Assembly: GCA_035765755.1 (NCBI GenBank)
Contig: DASTWW010000104.1
Coordinates: 1 to 14,532 of the forward strand
Direction: 5' to 3'
DNA length: 14,532 nucleotides
Source of the DNA: DASSKA01 sp035765755
GTDB lineage: Bacteria; Actinomycetota; Actinomycetes; Propionibacteriales; Nocardioidaceae
Shown here: piece after piece, positions 1 through 6,407 of the stretch
Position numbering within the stretch: position 1 is the stretch's first letter
Layout: the number at the start of each line of letters is the position of its first letter
Made by a program: the position numbers and the translations under genes
Notes under the pieces: generated by a model
The model's input: the letters and a program-made list of their open reading frames with translations, nothing else
The model's database searches: none
Told to the model about the DNA's origin: nothing

Positions 1-1
1 G

Positions 2-577
<576 letters not shown>

Positions 578-591
578 GTCCACCTGCTGCC

Positions 592-627
592 GGTCGAGGA
601 GCGAGCCAAGCGAGCGTCTCGACACCA
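592..627. repeat. Probable dispersed intergenic repeat element (REP-like) downstream of groEL
   Basis: Just after groEL the sequence holds outer inverted arms GTCGAG (593-598) and CTCGAC (618-623) around a direct repeat of GCGAGC (601-606 and 610-615). From memory, sequences of this shape (GAGGAGCGAGC...GCGAGCGTCTCGA) recur in intergenic gaps of Nocardioides-like genomes, but copy number cannot be tested in this window. It lies between the groEL stop and the terminator hairpin and contains no start codon in a plausible context. The arms are visible in the sequence; membership of a dispersed family is inferred. Confidence 0.4.
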
Positions 628-634
628 GGAGCAC

Positions 635-666
635 AGAAGGGCCCCGGCTTCGGCCGGGGCCCTTCT
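635..666. terminator. Strong hairpin, likely bidirectional terminator between groEL and alkB
   Basis: A perfect 14-bp stem, AGAAGGGCCCCGGC (635-648) and GCCGGGGCCCTTCT (653-666), closes on a TTCG tetraloop (649-652), an exceptionally stable combination. It sits 57 nt after the groEL stop and 15 nt after the alkB stop on the other strand, so it lies at the meeting point of two convergent genes. There is no long T-run on either side beyond the CTTCT of the stem itself. It is therefore an intrinsic-like actinobacterial terminator without a canonical U-tract, or an mRNA 3'-end stabiliser. Confidence 0.85.
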
Positions 667-681
667 GCATGCCGGCGGCGG

Positions 682-1368
682 TCAGCGCACCCCGCGCGGC
701 CGGAACTGCACGCTGATCCGCGGGCCCACCGGCCGCGCGGTCTTGAGGATCGCGTGCTCCCAGGTCCGCTGGCAGGACCCGCCCATCACGATCAGGTCCC
801 CGTGCCCGAGCGGGAAGCCCAAGGAATGACGCTGCGACGCGCCTCCGGTCCGCGGCCGCAGCGACAACCGACGCGCCTCGCCCAGCGAAACGATCGCGAC
901 CATGGTGTCCTCGGTGCGGCTGCGCCCGATCGTGTCGCCGTGCCAGGCCACGCTATCGCGACCGTTGCGGTAGTAGCACATCCCCGCGGTCACGAACTCC
1001 TCGCCGAGCTCGCCGCGGTAGTGCGCGTTCAGCGCGTCCCGCGCCTGGTCGAGCAGCGGATCGGGCAGCGGCTCGTCCTCGCCGTAGAACCGCAGCAGCC
1101 GGGGTACGTCGACGACCCGCTCGTACATCTGCCGCCGCTCGGCCTGCCACGGCACGGTCTGCACGAGCTTGGCGAACACGTCGTCGGAGCCGGTGATCCA
1201 GCCGGGGCGTACGTCGACCCAGGCGCCCCGGGTCAGCACGTGCCGCTGCACCGTCGCGCCGAGCTCGCCGAGCCGCGGAGTGCTCGCCGACCCGGGCGTC
1301 CCCGCCGCGACGTCCGCCCCGCCCGTCGTACCGATGTCGAACAGCGATGCCTGGAACCCCACCGTCAT
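682..1368 (-). CDS. alkB: AlkB-family Fe(II)/2-oxoglutarate-dependent DNA-repair dioxygenase
   Basis: The 228-aa product matches AlkB enzymes, which oxidatively demethylate 1-methyladenine and 3-methylcytosine in DNA using Fe(II), O2 and 2-oxoglutarate. The double-stranded beta-helix core is readable: the substrate-side YYRNGRD (132-138), iron ligands in WHGD (H143, D145) and in WEHAI (H205), and the 2-oxoglutarate-binding arginines of RISVQFR (R217, R223). Length is close to the usual 200-230 aa. The chosen start is the ATG at 1366-1368, giving MTVGFQASLF. The ATG 30 nt upstream would run through the SOS box and a candidate -10 hexamer. No Shine-Dalgarno precedes the chosen ATG, but TACGCT ends 7 nt before it, as expected for a leaderless mRNA. 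The gene is convergent with groEL and divergent from the ABC transporter. The SOS box suggests induction by DNA damage. Confidence 0.93.
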   Translation of the reverse strand: MTVGFQASLFDIGTTGGADVAAGTPGSASTPRLGELGATVQRHVLTRGAWVDVRPGWITGSDDVFAKLVQTVPWQAERRQMYERVVDVPRLLRFYGEDEPLPDPLLDQARDALNAHYRGELGEEFVTAGMCYYRNGRDSVAWHGDTIGRSRTEDTMVAIVSLGEARRLSLRPRTGGASQRHSLGFPLGHGDLIVMGGSCQRTWEHAILKTARPVGPRISVQFRPRGVR

Positions 1369-1375
1369 GCCGGCC

Positions 1376-1381
1376 AGCGTA
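1376..1381 (-). promoter_or_regulatory. Candidate -10 hexamer of a leaderless alkB promoter
   Basis: Read on the minus strand the hexamer is TACGCT, which fits the actinobacterial TANNNT -10 pattern. It ends 7 nt before the alkB ATG, so transcription should begin at or one base before the start codon. The -35 position (17-nt spacer) falls at 1399-1404 and reads TAGAAC, inside the SOS box. Confidence 0.5.
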
Positions 1382-1388
1382 CGCCGGA

Positions 1389-1404
1389 TCGAACACATGT
1401 TCTA
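1389..1404. promoter_or_regulatory. SOS box / LexA operator upstream of alkB
   Basis: The 16-mer TCGAACACATGTTCTA matches the actinobacterial LexA site TCGAACNNNNGTTCGA at all but one specified position (GTTCTA instead of GTTCGA). It also matches 13 of 14 positions of the Gram-positive consensus CGAACRNRYGTTYG. It lies 20 nt upstream of the alkB start and covers the expected -35 region, where a repressor would block RNA polymerase. The neighbouring divergent ABC gene begins 74 nt away on the other side and is a less likely target. Confidence 0.75.
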
Positions 1405-1448
1405 GGGGCTCCTCAACCCGGGGTGCTCGCCCCGACCGGCGCGCACCG

Positions 1449-1454
1449 TAGGTT
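1449..1454 (+). promoter_or_regulatory. Candidate -10 hexamer for the ABC transporter operon
   Basis: TAGGTT fits TANNNT and would place the transcription start near 1461, about 18 nt before the GTG start codon and just upstream of the ribosome-binding site. No recognisable -35 hexamer is seen at the right spacing (1426-1431 reads CTCGCC), so the call is weak. Confidence 0.3.
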
Positions 1455-1468
1455 GGTCCTGCACAACC

Positions 1469-1476
1469 AGGAGGGA
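1469..1476 (+). promoter_or_regulatory. Ribosome-binding site fixing the GTG start of the ABC ATPase
   Basis: AGGAGGGA is a nearly perfect Shine-Dalgarno with 4 nt between the GGAGG core and the GTG at 1479-1481. It decides in favour of this GTG as the start. Confidence 0.8.
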
Positions 1477-1478
1477 CC

Positions 1479-2234
1479 GTGGAGCGTAGGGAGCCGGCCG
1501 CGCGTGTGGTGGCGCTGACCAAGACCTACGGCGAGGGCCAGGCCAAGGTGGTCGCGCTCGACGAGGTGACCCTGGACCTGTGCGCGGGGGAGTTCACCGC
1601 GGTGATGGGCCCCTCCGGCTCAGGCAAGTCCACGCTGCTGCACTGCTGCGCGGCGCTCGACAGCGCGACGAGCGGCTCGGTGTACCTCGGCGACACCGAC
1701 CTGACCCGGCTCAAGGACAAGGACCTGACCCGGCTGCGGCGGGACCGGATCGGGTTCGTGTTCCAGTCCTTCAACCTGGTCCCGGCGCTGACCGCCGAGG
1801 AGAACATCACCCTGCCGATGGCCATCGCGGGGCGCCGGCCAGACCAGGAGTGGTACGACGCCGTGATCGAGACCGTCGAGCTGCGCGACCGGCTCGGCCA
1901 CCGGCCCAGCGAGCTCTCCGGCGGCCAGCAGCAGCGGGTGGCGGTGGCCCGTGCCCTGGTCAGCCGGCCGGACATCGTGTTCGCCGACGAGCCGACCGGG
2001 AACCTGGACTCGCGGTCCGGGGCGGAGGTGCTCGGGCTGCTGCGCCGGTGCGTCGACGAGTACGGCCAGACCATCGTGATGGTCACCCACGACCCGGTCG
2101 CCGCGGCGTACACCGACCGAGTGCTGTTCCTCGCCGACGGCCGGCTGGTCGACGAGCTGCGGCAGCCGGACCGCGACCGGGTGCTGGAGCGGATGAGCCA
2201 CGTGGATCCGACCCGGGCCGCGGCGGCGCAGTAG
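1479..2234 (+). CDS. ABC transporter ATP-binding protein, MacB/LolD-like
   Basis: This 251-aa cytoplasmic ATPase would power the permease encoded 3 nt downstream. All ABC motifs are present: Walker A GPSGSGKST (44-52), Q-loop Q96, signature LSGGQQQRVAVARAL (146-160), Walker B DIVFADE (165-171) with D-loop GNLD, and the switch histidine H204 in VMVTHD. The family-specific FVFQSFNLVPALTAEEN (93-109) and EPTGNLD place it in the MacB/LolD/FtsE group, whose members act as mechanotransmission pumps rather than classical substrate channels. The start is a GTG at 1479 behind an excellent ribosome-binding site. Residues CCAAL follow Walker A where many homologues have an LLHxLGGLD-like run; this is an unusual double cysteine but not damaging. 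Substrate cannot be told from sequence. Candidates are lipoproteins, peptides or antimicrobial compounds. Confidence 0.93.
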   Translation: MERREPAARVVALTKTYGEGQAKVVALDEVTLDLCAGEFTAVMGPSGSGKSTLLHCCAALDSATSGSVYLGDTDLTRLKDKDLTRLRRDRIGFVFQSFNLVPALTAEENITLPMAIAGRRPDQEWYDAVIETVELRDRLGHRPSELSGGQQQRVAVARALVSRPDIVFADEPTGNLDSRSGAEVLGLLRRCVDEYGQTIVMVTHDPVAAAYTDRVLFLADGRLVDELRQPDRDRVLERMSHVDPTRAAAAQ

Positions 2235-2237
2235 CCG

Positions 2238-4781
2238 ATGCTCAAGGCCGCCTGGAAGAGCCTGCTCGGCCGCAAGCTGCGGCTGCTGATGAGCACGTTC
2301 GCGATCGTGCTCGGCGTCGCGTTCGTGGCCGGCACGCTGATCTTCACCGACACCCTCGGCCGCAGCTTCACCGCGCTGTTCGCCTCCTCGGTCGGCGACG
2401 TGGTGGTGCGGCCGGCCGGCGGCAGCCAGGCCGGGCAGCCGACCACCCGCACGGTGCCGGCCTCCGTGCTGCACCACCTCGCGAACGTGCCGGGAGCCCA
2501 ACGCGTGGACGGCAACGTGCGCACCTTCGGGGTGTTCGTGGTGGCAACGGACGGCAAGGTGGTCGGTGGCCAGGGTGCGCCGGGGATCGGGCTGAACTAC
2601 ACCGGGGCGCCGGCCGGCCACGGGCTGAAGGGGCTGACCGTGGTCAGCGGCCACCCGCCGCGGCACGGCGGCCAGATCGCCCTGGACCGCAAGACCGCGC
2701 AGCGCGCCGGCTACCGGATCGGCGACCGGGTGCACCTGGTCACCACCGGGAAGCGGGCCGTGCTGCACCCGCTGCTGGTCGGGCTGGCGGCCTTCGGCGA
2801 CGGCGGCTCCACCAACGGCGCCACCCTCACGCTGTTCGACACCGCCACCGCGCAGCGGCTGTTCCTCGGCGGCCGCGACGCGTTCAGCGACGCCTGGGTC
2901 ACCGCCGGACCCGGCGTCTCCGAGCAGCAGCTGCGCGACCAGGTCGCCTCGGCGCTGCCGAAGGGGTACGACGCGGTGACCGGCGACGCCGCGGCCAAGC
3001 AGGAGGCCTCCGACCTGCAGAAGGCGCTGTCGTTCATCACCACGTTCCTGCTGATCTTCGCCGGCATCGCGCTGGTGGTCGGCAGCTTCCTGATCGTGAA
3101 CACCTTCTCCATCCTGGTCGCGCAACGCGGCCGCGAGCTCGCCCTGCTGCGTGCCCTCGGCGCCTCGCGCGGCCAGGTGACCGGCTCGGTGCTGTTCGAG
3201 GCGCTGGTGCTCGGTACGGTCGGCTCGACGGTCGGCCTGGGCCTCGGCGTGCTGCTCGCCCTGGGCATCCGGGCGCTGTTCGCGACGTTCGGGCTGGACC
3301 TGTCCGGAGCCGGTCTGGTGTTCGCGCCGCGGACCGTGCTCGCGTCGTACACCGTCGGCATCCTGGTCACCGTGCTGGCGGCCTACCTGCCCGCCCGCCG
3401 CTCCGCGCGGATCCCGCCGGTGGCCGCGCTGCGCGACGACGTGGCCCTGCCCGAGTCCGCGCTGCACCGCCGGCTGGCGGTCGGCGCGCTGCTGGTGGTC
3501 GGCGGGATCGGGTGCCTGCTGACCGGGCTGTACGGCGCGGTGTCCTCCCCGGCCTGGTGGGTCGGTGGTGGCGTGCTGGCGACCCTGCTCGGGGTGGCCG
3601 CCGCGGGTGCGGTGATCGGCCGGCCGTTCATGGCGGCCGCCGGGCTGGTGTACCGCCGGCTGTTCAGCACCGTCGGCCTGCTGGCCGGGCAGAACGCGGT
3701 CCGCAACCCCCGTCGTACCGCCGCCACCGCCTCCGCGCTGATGATCGGCCTCGCCCTGGTGACCACCATGGCGATCGTGGGGGCGTCGGCCAAGCGCAGC
3801 GTGGACCACGCGATCGCCGAGAACTTCCTCGGCGACCTGGTGGTCTCCAACGCACTGGCCCAGCCTTTCTCTGCGTCGATCGGGGACCGGGTGCAGAAGA
3901 CGCCCGGGGTGGCGGCGGTGACCCGGGTCCGGTACGCCTTCGGCAGGGTCGACGGGCACCGCGAGGGGCTGGTGGGTGTCTCGGCCGGGTCCCTGCGCGA
4001 CGTCGTCCGCATCCAGATGGTCGCCGGCTCCGCGGCCGCGCTGCGCGACGGCACGGTGCTGGTGTCTCGGCGGCAGGCGCGGGGCAGCGGGATCCGGGTC
4101 GGCGACTCGGTGCGCTTCTCGGTGCCGACGGGCACGAAGAGCTACCGGGTCGTCGGCGTCTACGCGCCCAACCCGATGCTGGGTTACTCGTTCACCACCA
4201 CACTGGGCACGCTCTCGCGTGCCGGCTTCCCGCCCGAGGACAACTACCTGCTGGTCAGCGTCGGCCCGGCCGCGAGCCCGTCGCACGTCAAGGCCGCGAT
4301 CGAGCAGGAGACCGCTGCGTTGCCCACCGTGACGGTGAAGAACCAGCAGGAGTACGCCGCGGCGCAGCGCGCGCCGATCGACAAGCTGCTGACCCTGATC
4401 TACGCGCTGCTCGGGCTGGCCCTGGTGATCGCGGTGCTCGGCATCGTGAACACCCTGGCCCTGTCGGTGATCGAGCGCACGCGCGAGGTCGGCCTGCTGC
4501 GCGCGATCGGGCTGAGCCGGGCCCAGCTGCGCCGGATGGTGCGGCTGGAGGCGGTGGCGATCGCGGTGCTCGGCGCGGTGCTCGGCGTCGGGCTGGGCGT
4601 GCTGTTCGGGGTGGCGCTGATGACCTCCTTGAAGGACCAGGGGCTCGACGTGACCGCGGTCCCGGTCGGCCAGCTGGCCGGGTTCGTCGCCGCCTCCGGG
4701 CTGGTCGGCGTGCTGGCCGCCGTGCTCCCCGCACGACGGGCCGCGCGCCTCGACGTACTCCAGGCCATCGCGACCGAGTGA
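2238..4781 (+). CDS. FtsX/MacB-type ABC permease with duplicated FtsX domains
   Basis: This 847-aa membrane protein is the permease partner of the ATPase encoded just upstream. An N-terminal membrane segment (about 14-37, rich in Leu/Val/Ala) leads into an extracytoplasmic MacB-like domain (about 40-260). The first FtsX domain follows (about 265-400) with helices near 268-292, 320-345 and 368-387 and the signature PARRSARIPPVAALR (385-399). Two further helices (about 413-430, 440-462) lead to a second half. This has a membrane segment (about 497-516), a second extracytoplasmic domain (about 520-710) and a second FtsX domain (about 717-835) ending PARRAARLDVLQAI (831-844). Each FtsX block carries the conserved R-E-[LV]-[AG]-L-L-R-A-[LI]-G coupling segment (299-308 and 749-758). 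This architecture is common in actinobacteria. No Shine-Dalgarno is seen before the ATG, so translation is probably coupled to the ATPase gene. Confidence 0.92.
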   Translation: MLKAAWKSLLGRKLRLLMSTFAIVLGVAFVAGTLIFTDTLGRSFTALFASSVGDVVVRPAGGSQAGQPTTRTVPASVLHHLANVPGAQRVDGNVRTFGVFVVATDGKVVGGQGAPGIGLNYTGAPAGHGLKGLTVVSGHPPRHGGQIALDRKTAQRAGYRIGDRVHLVTTGKRAVLHPLLVGLAAFGDGGSTNGATLTLFDTATAQRLFLGGRDAFSDAWVTAGPGVSEQQLRDQVASALPKGYDAVTGDAAAKQEASDLQKALSFITTFLLIFAGIALVVGSFLIVNTFSILVAQRGRELALLRALGASRGQVTGSVLFEALVLGTVGSTVGLGLGVLLALGIRALFATFGLDLSGAGLVFAPRTVLASYTVGILVTVLAAYLPARRSARIPPVAALRDDVALPESALHRRLAVGALLVVGGIGCLLTGLYGAVSSPAWWVGGGVLATLLGVAAAGAVIGRPFMAAAGLVYRRLFSTVGLLAGQNAVRNPRRTAATASALMIGLALVTTMAIVGASAKRSVDHAIAENFLGDLVVSNALAQPFSASIGDRVQKTPGVAAVTRVRYAFGRVDGHREGLVGVSAGSLRDVVRIQMVAGSAAALRDGTVLVSRRQARGSGIRVGDSVRFSVPTGTKSYRVVGVYAPNPMLGYSFTTTLGTLSRAGFPPEDNYLLVSVGPAASPSHVKAAIEQETAALPTVTVKNQQEYAAAQRAPIDKLLTLIYALLGLALVIAVLGIVNTLALSVIERTREVGLLRAIGLSRAQLRRMVRLEAVAIAVLGAVLGVGLGVLFGVALMTSLKDQGLDVTAVPVGQLAGFVAASGLVGVLAAVLPARRAARLDVLQAIATE

Positions 4782-4956
4782 TCGGTGCCGCGCCGCCGCA
4801 TGTCGCTGTCCGGTTCCTCACCTACGTTCCGCGAACCTTGGCGGTGGGGAGGCGGTCGGCGAGGGACCGGGCTACGCTATGGCAGCAACGCCTCGGGCCT
4901 GCTGTCGTCTGACCCGGGGTTGCCGGGGGGCGGTCGGCAGCGGTTGGGGAGGTGCG
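4782..4956 (+). promoter_or_regulatory. Intergenic gap, start of the Mo-hydroxylase locus; possible promoter
   Basis: This 175-nt gap between the ABC permease and the GntR gene is the longest non-coding stretch of the window. It holds a TANNNT-type hexamer TACGCT at 4873-4878, which would start transcription near 4885 and leave a leader of about 70 nt before the ATG at 4957. TTGGCG at 4838-4843 is too far upstream (29-nt spacer) to be its -35 partner. I see no convincing terminator hairpin for the ABC operon and no clear palindromic GntR operator. Confidence 0.3.
4946..4952 (+). promoter_or_regulatory. Ribosome-binding site fixing the start of the GntR regulator
   Basis: GGGGAGG lies 4 nt before the ATG at 4957-4959. 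It supports this start over the in-frame ATG at 4879, which has no such site and is followed by a Cys/Arg/Gly-rich stretch unlike GntR N-termini. Confidence 0.65.
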
Positions 4957-5706
4957 ATGGGTCGGGTCATGACCCCCGACGGGCCGCGCCAGAATGTGCT
5001 CAAGCATGTGCAGGTGCGGGAGTACGTGCGTGAGCTCGTCTCGGGCGCGGAGCCGGGGGCACCCGCGCCATCGGAACGCGAGCTCGTGCAACAGTTCCAC
5101 GTCGCTCGGATGACGGTGCGCCAGGCGCTGGACGCACTCGTCTCCGAGGGTCTGCTGGAACGGGTGCCCGGCCGGGGCACCTTCGTGGCGCGCACGAAAG
5201 TGGACATCTCGACGCCACTGGCGAGCTACACCGAGGAGATCGGTCGGAGGGGGATGACTCCGGACTCGCGGACGCTGCTGGCCCGCATGGAGTCGGCCGG
5301 TCCTGGTGTCGCCAAGGCGCTCGAGATCAGGGAGGGCGACAAGGTCGTGCACTGGCAGCGGCTCCGGCTCGCGGACGGGGTGCCGATGTGCCTCGAGGAC
5401 GCCTACCTCGCCGACAGCGTGGTGCCGAAGTTCCTGGACGCGCCGCTGCCGACGAGCCTGTACGTCGAGCTGCAGCGGCGCGACATCATGCCCACCTGGG
5501 GCGAGGACTCCATCGAGGCGAGCGAGGCGCGGGGGGACGAGGCGGACCTGCTCGACATCGCCCCGAGTGGGTGCGTGCTGCGGATCTCTCGTCGGGCGTT
5601 CGCCGGCAAGGTCGCCGTCGAGGTGTCTCGGTCCACCTACCGCGCGGACCGGTTCACGTTGTGGGTGCCGCTGACGCGGCCACCGCGGACCAAGCTGGTC
5701 CCGTGA
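4957..5706 (+). CDS. GntR-family transcriptional regulator with UTRA effector domain (HutC subfamily)
   Basis: This 249-aa cytoplasmic DNA-binding regulator has an N-terminal winged helix-turn-helix (about 14-80). Its recognition region is PSERELVQQFHVARMTVRQA (38-57), followed by the wing LLERVPGRGTFVA (66-78). The C-terminal UTRA ligand-binding domain (about 95-240) ends in the typical SRSTYRADRFTLWVPL (224-239). UTRA regulators are normally repressors released by a small-molecule ligand linked to the pathway they control. The stop overlaps the start of the mocA-like gene (GTGA), tying it to the molybdenum-enzyme locus, so it probably regulates itself and that locus. The inverted repeat before coxS is a possible second target, but that link is an inference. 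The ligand is unknown and would be a clue to the substrate of the form II hydroxylase. Confidence 0.92.
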   Translation: MGRVMTPDGPRQNVLKHVQVREYVRELVSGAEPGAPAPSERELVQQFHVARMTVRQALDALVSEGLLERVPGRGTFVARTKVDISTPLASYTEEIGRRGMTPDSRTLLARMESAGPGVAKALEIREGDKVVHWQRLRLADGVPMCLEDAYLADSVVPKFLDAPLPTSLYVELQRRDIMPTWGEDSIEASEARGDEADLLDIAPSGCVLRISRRAFAGKVAVEVSRSTYRADRFTLWVPLTRPPRTKLVP

Positions 5707-6293
5707 GCACGGCCGGCCTGCTGCTGGCGGCCGGCTCCGGGACCCGGATGGGGACCCCCAAGGGGCTGCTCCGCGACGAGCGCGCGGTGCCCTACCTGGA
5801 CCGGGTGCTGGGCACCCTGTTCGAGGGTGGCTGCGAGACAGTCACCGTGGTGCTCGGCGCGTCGGCGCCCGAGGTCGCCGCGCTGCTCGCCGAGGCCGGC
5901 TGGGAGGGCGATCCCGCCGTCCGGCTGGTGATGGCCGAGGACTGGGCGGAGGGGATGGGCGCCTCGTTGCGGGCCGGGCTGGCCAGCCTGTCGGCCTCCT
6001 CCGCGGACTGCGCCGTGGTGATGCTCGTGGACCTGCCCGATGTCGGTCCGTGCGTGCTGGAGCGGGTGCTCGCGGCGGCCGCCGGCGAGGACAGCCTGGT
6101 CCGCGCGTCGTACGACGGGACGCCGGGTCACCCGGTGCTGCTCGGCCGTGCGCACTGGACCGGGCTGCTGGCCAGCGTCTCGGGGGACCGCGGGGCGCGC
6201 GACTACCTGGCCGGCCGGGACGTGGTGCAGGTCGAGTGCGGGGACCTGGCCACCGGGGCGGACGTGGACCGGCCGGAGGACCTGGCCCGCTGA
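5703..6293 (+). CDS. mocA: MocA/MobA-like nucleotidyltransferase, probable molybdenum cofactor cytidylyltransferase
   Basis: This 196-aa protein has the nucleotidyltransferase Rossmann fold of MocA/MobA enzymes. The N-terminal NTP-binding loop is LAAGSGTRMGTPK (8-20), the metal-binding aspartates are in VDLPDV (D110, D113), and the product-side motif GTPGHPVLL lies at 139-147. A DVDRPEDL segment (187-194), typical of the family, comes near the end. MocA joins CTP to molybdopterin to make the MCD cofactor used by CO-dehydrogenase-type hydroxylases, while MobA uses GTP. The position inside a coxSLM locus favours MocA, although the motifs alone do not prove nucleotide choice. The start is the GTG at 5703-5705, overlapping the TGA of the GntR gene by 4 nt. 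No Shine-Dalgarno is seen, so translation should be coupled. Confidence 0.85.
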   Translation: MSTAGLLLAAGSGTRMGTPKGLLRDERAVPYLDRVLGTLFEGGCETVTVVLGASAPEVAALLAEAGWEGDPAVRLVMAEDWAEGMGASLRAGLASLSASSADCAVVMLVDLPDVGPCVLERVLAAAAGEDSLVRASYDGTPGHPVLLGRAHWTGLLASVSGDRGARDYLAGRDVVQVECGDLATGADVDRPEDLAR

Positions 6294-6356
6294 GGTTCGG
6301 TTTCCTCGCCGTATCGGGACCTGCGACGCCGAAGTCCTCCGGCACCTCACGGCACG

Positions 6357-6364
6357 AAAGGAGG
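6357..6364 (+). other. Orphan consensus Shine-Dalgarno (AAAGGAGG) with no start codon after it
   Basis: AAAGGAGG is a perfect anti-16S match in the 114-nt gap before the coxD-like gene. No ATG, GTG or TTG follows within 15 nt, and the next gene begins 43 nt downstream. A CCTCC at 6336-6340 could pair with its GGAGG core. It may be chance, a relic, or an RNA-level signal. Confidence 0.4.
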
Positions 6365-6395
6365 CGGTACGACGGGCGGGACCGGCGCGGCTGGG

Positions 6396-6401
6396 TAGCC
6401 T
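6396..6401 (+). promoter_or_regulatory. Candidate -10 hexamer of a leaderless promoter for the coxD-like gene
   Basis: TAGCCT fits TANNNT and ends 6 nt before the ATG at 6408, so the predicted transcription start is the A of the start codon. There is no Shine-Dalgarno at the usual distance before this ATG, consistent with a leaderless mRNA. No good -35 hexamer is visible. Confidence 0.5.
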
Positions 6402-6407
6402 GGCGCA

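Noticed and set aside
1369..1398. Upstream ATG (1396-1398) as the start of alkB, adding 10 residues
   Set aside because: This ATG lies within the SOS box and upstream of the -10 hexamer, and the extra residues are not typical of AlkB N-termini.
1620..4286. Long minus-strand open frame opposite the ABC operon
   Set aside because: Composition is His/Gln/Arg/Gly-rich with no motif; it is the antisense shadow of GC-rich coding DNA.
1580..4912. A very long open frame (1110 codons) overlapping the ABC ATPase and permease genes
   Set aside because: It is an Arg/Pro/Gly/Ala-rich shadow frame caused by high GC. The overlapping frames carry complete ABC and FtsX motifs.
4879..4956. Upstream ATG as the start of the GntR gene, adding 26 residues
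   Set aside because: No ribosome-binding site there, unusual Cys/Gly/Arg-rich extension, and a good site (GGGGAGG) precedes the ATG at 4957.
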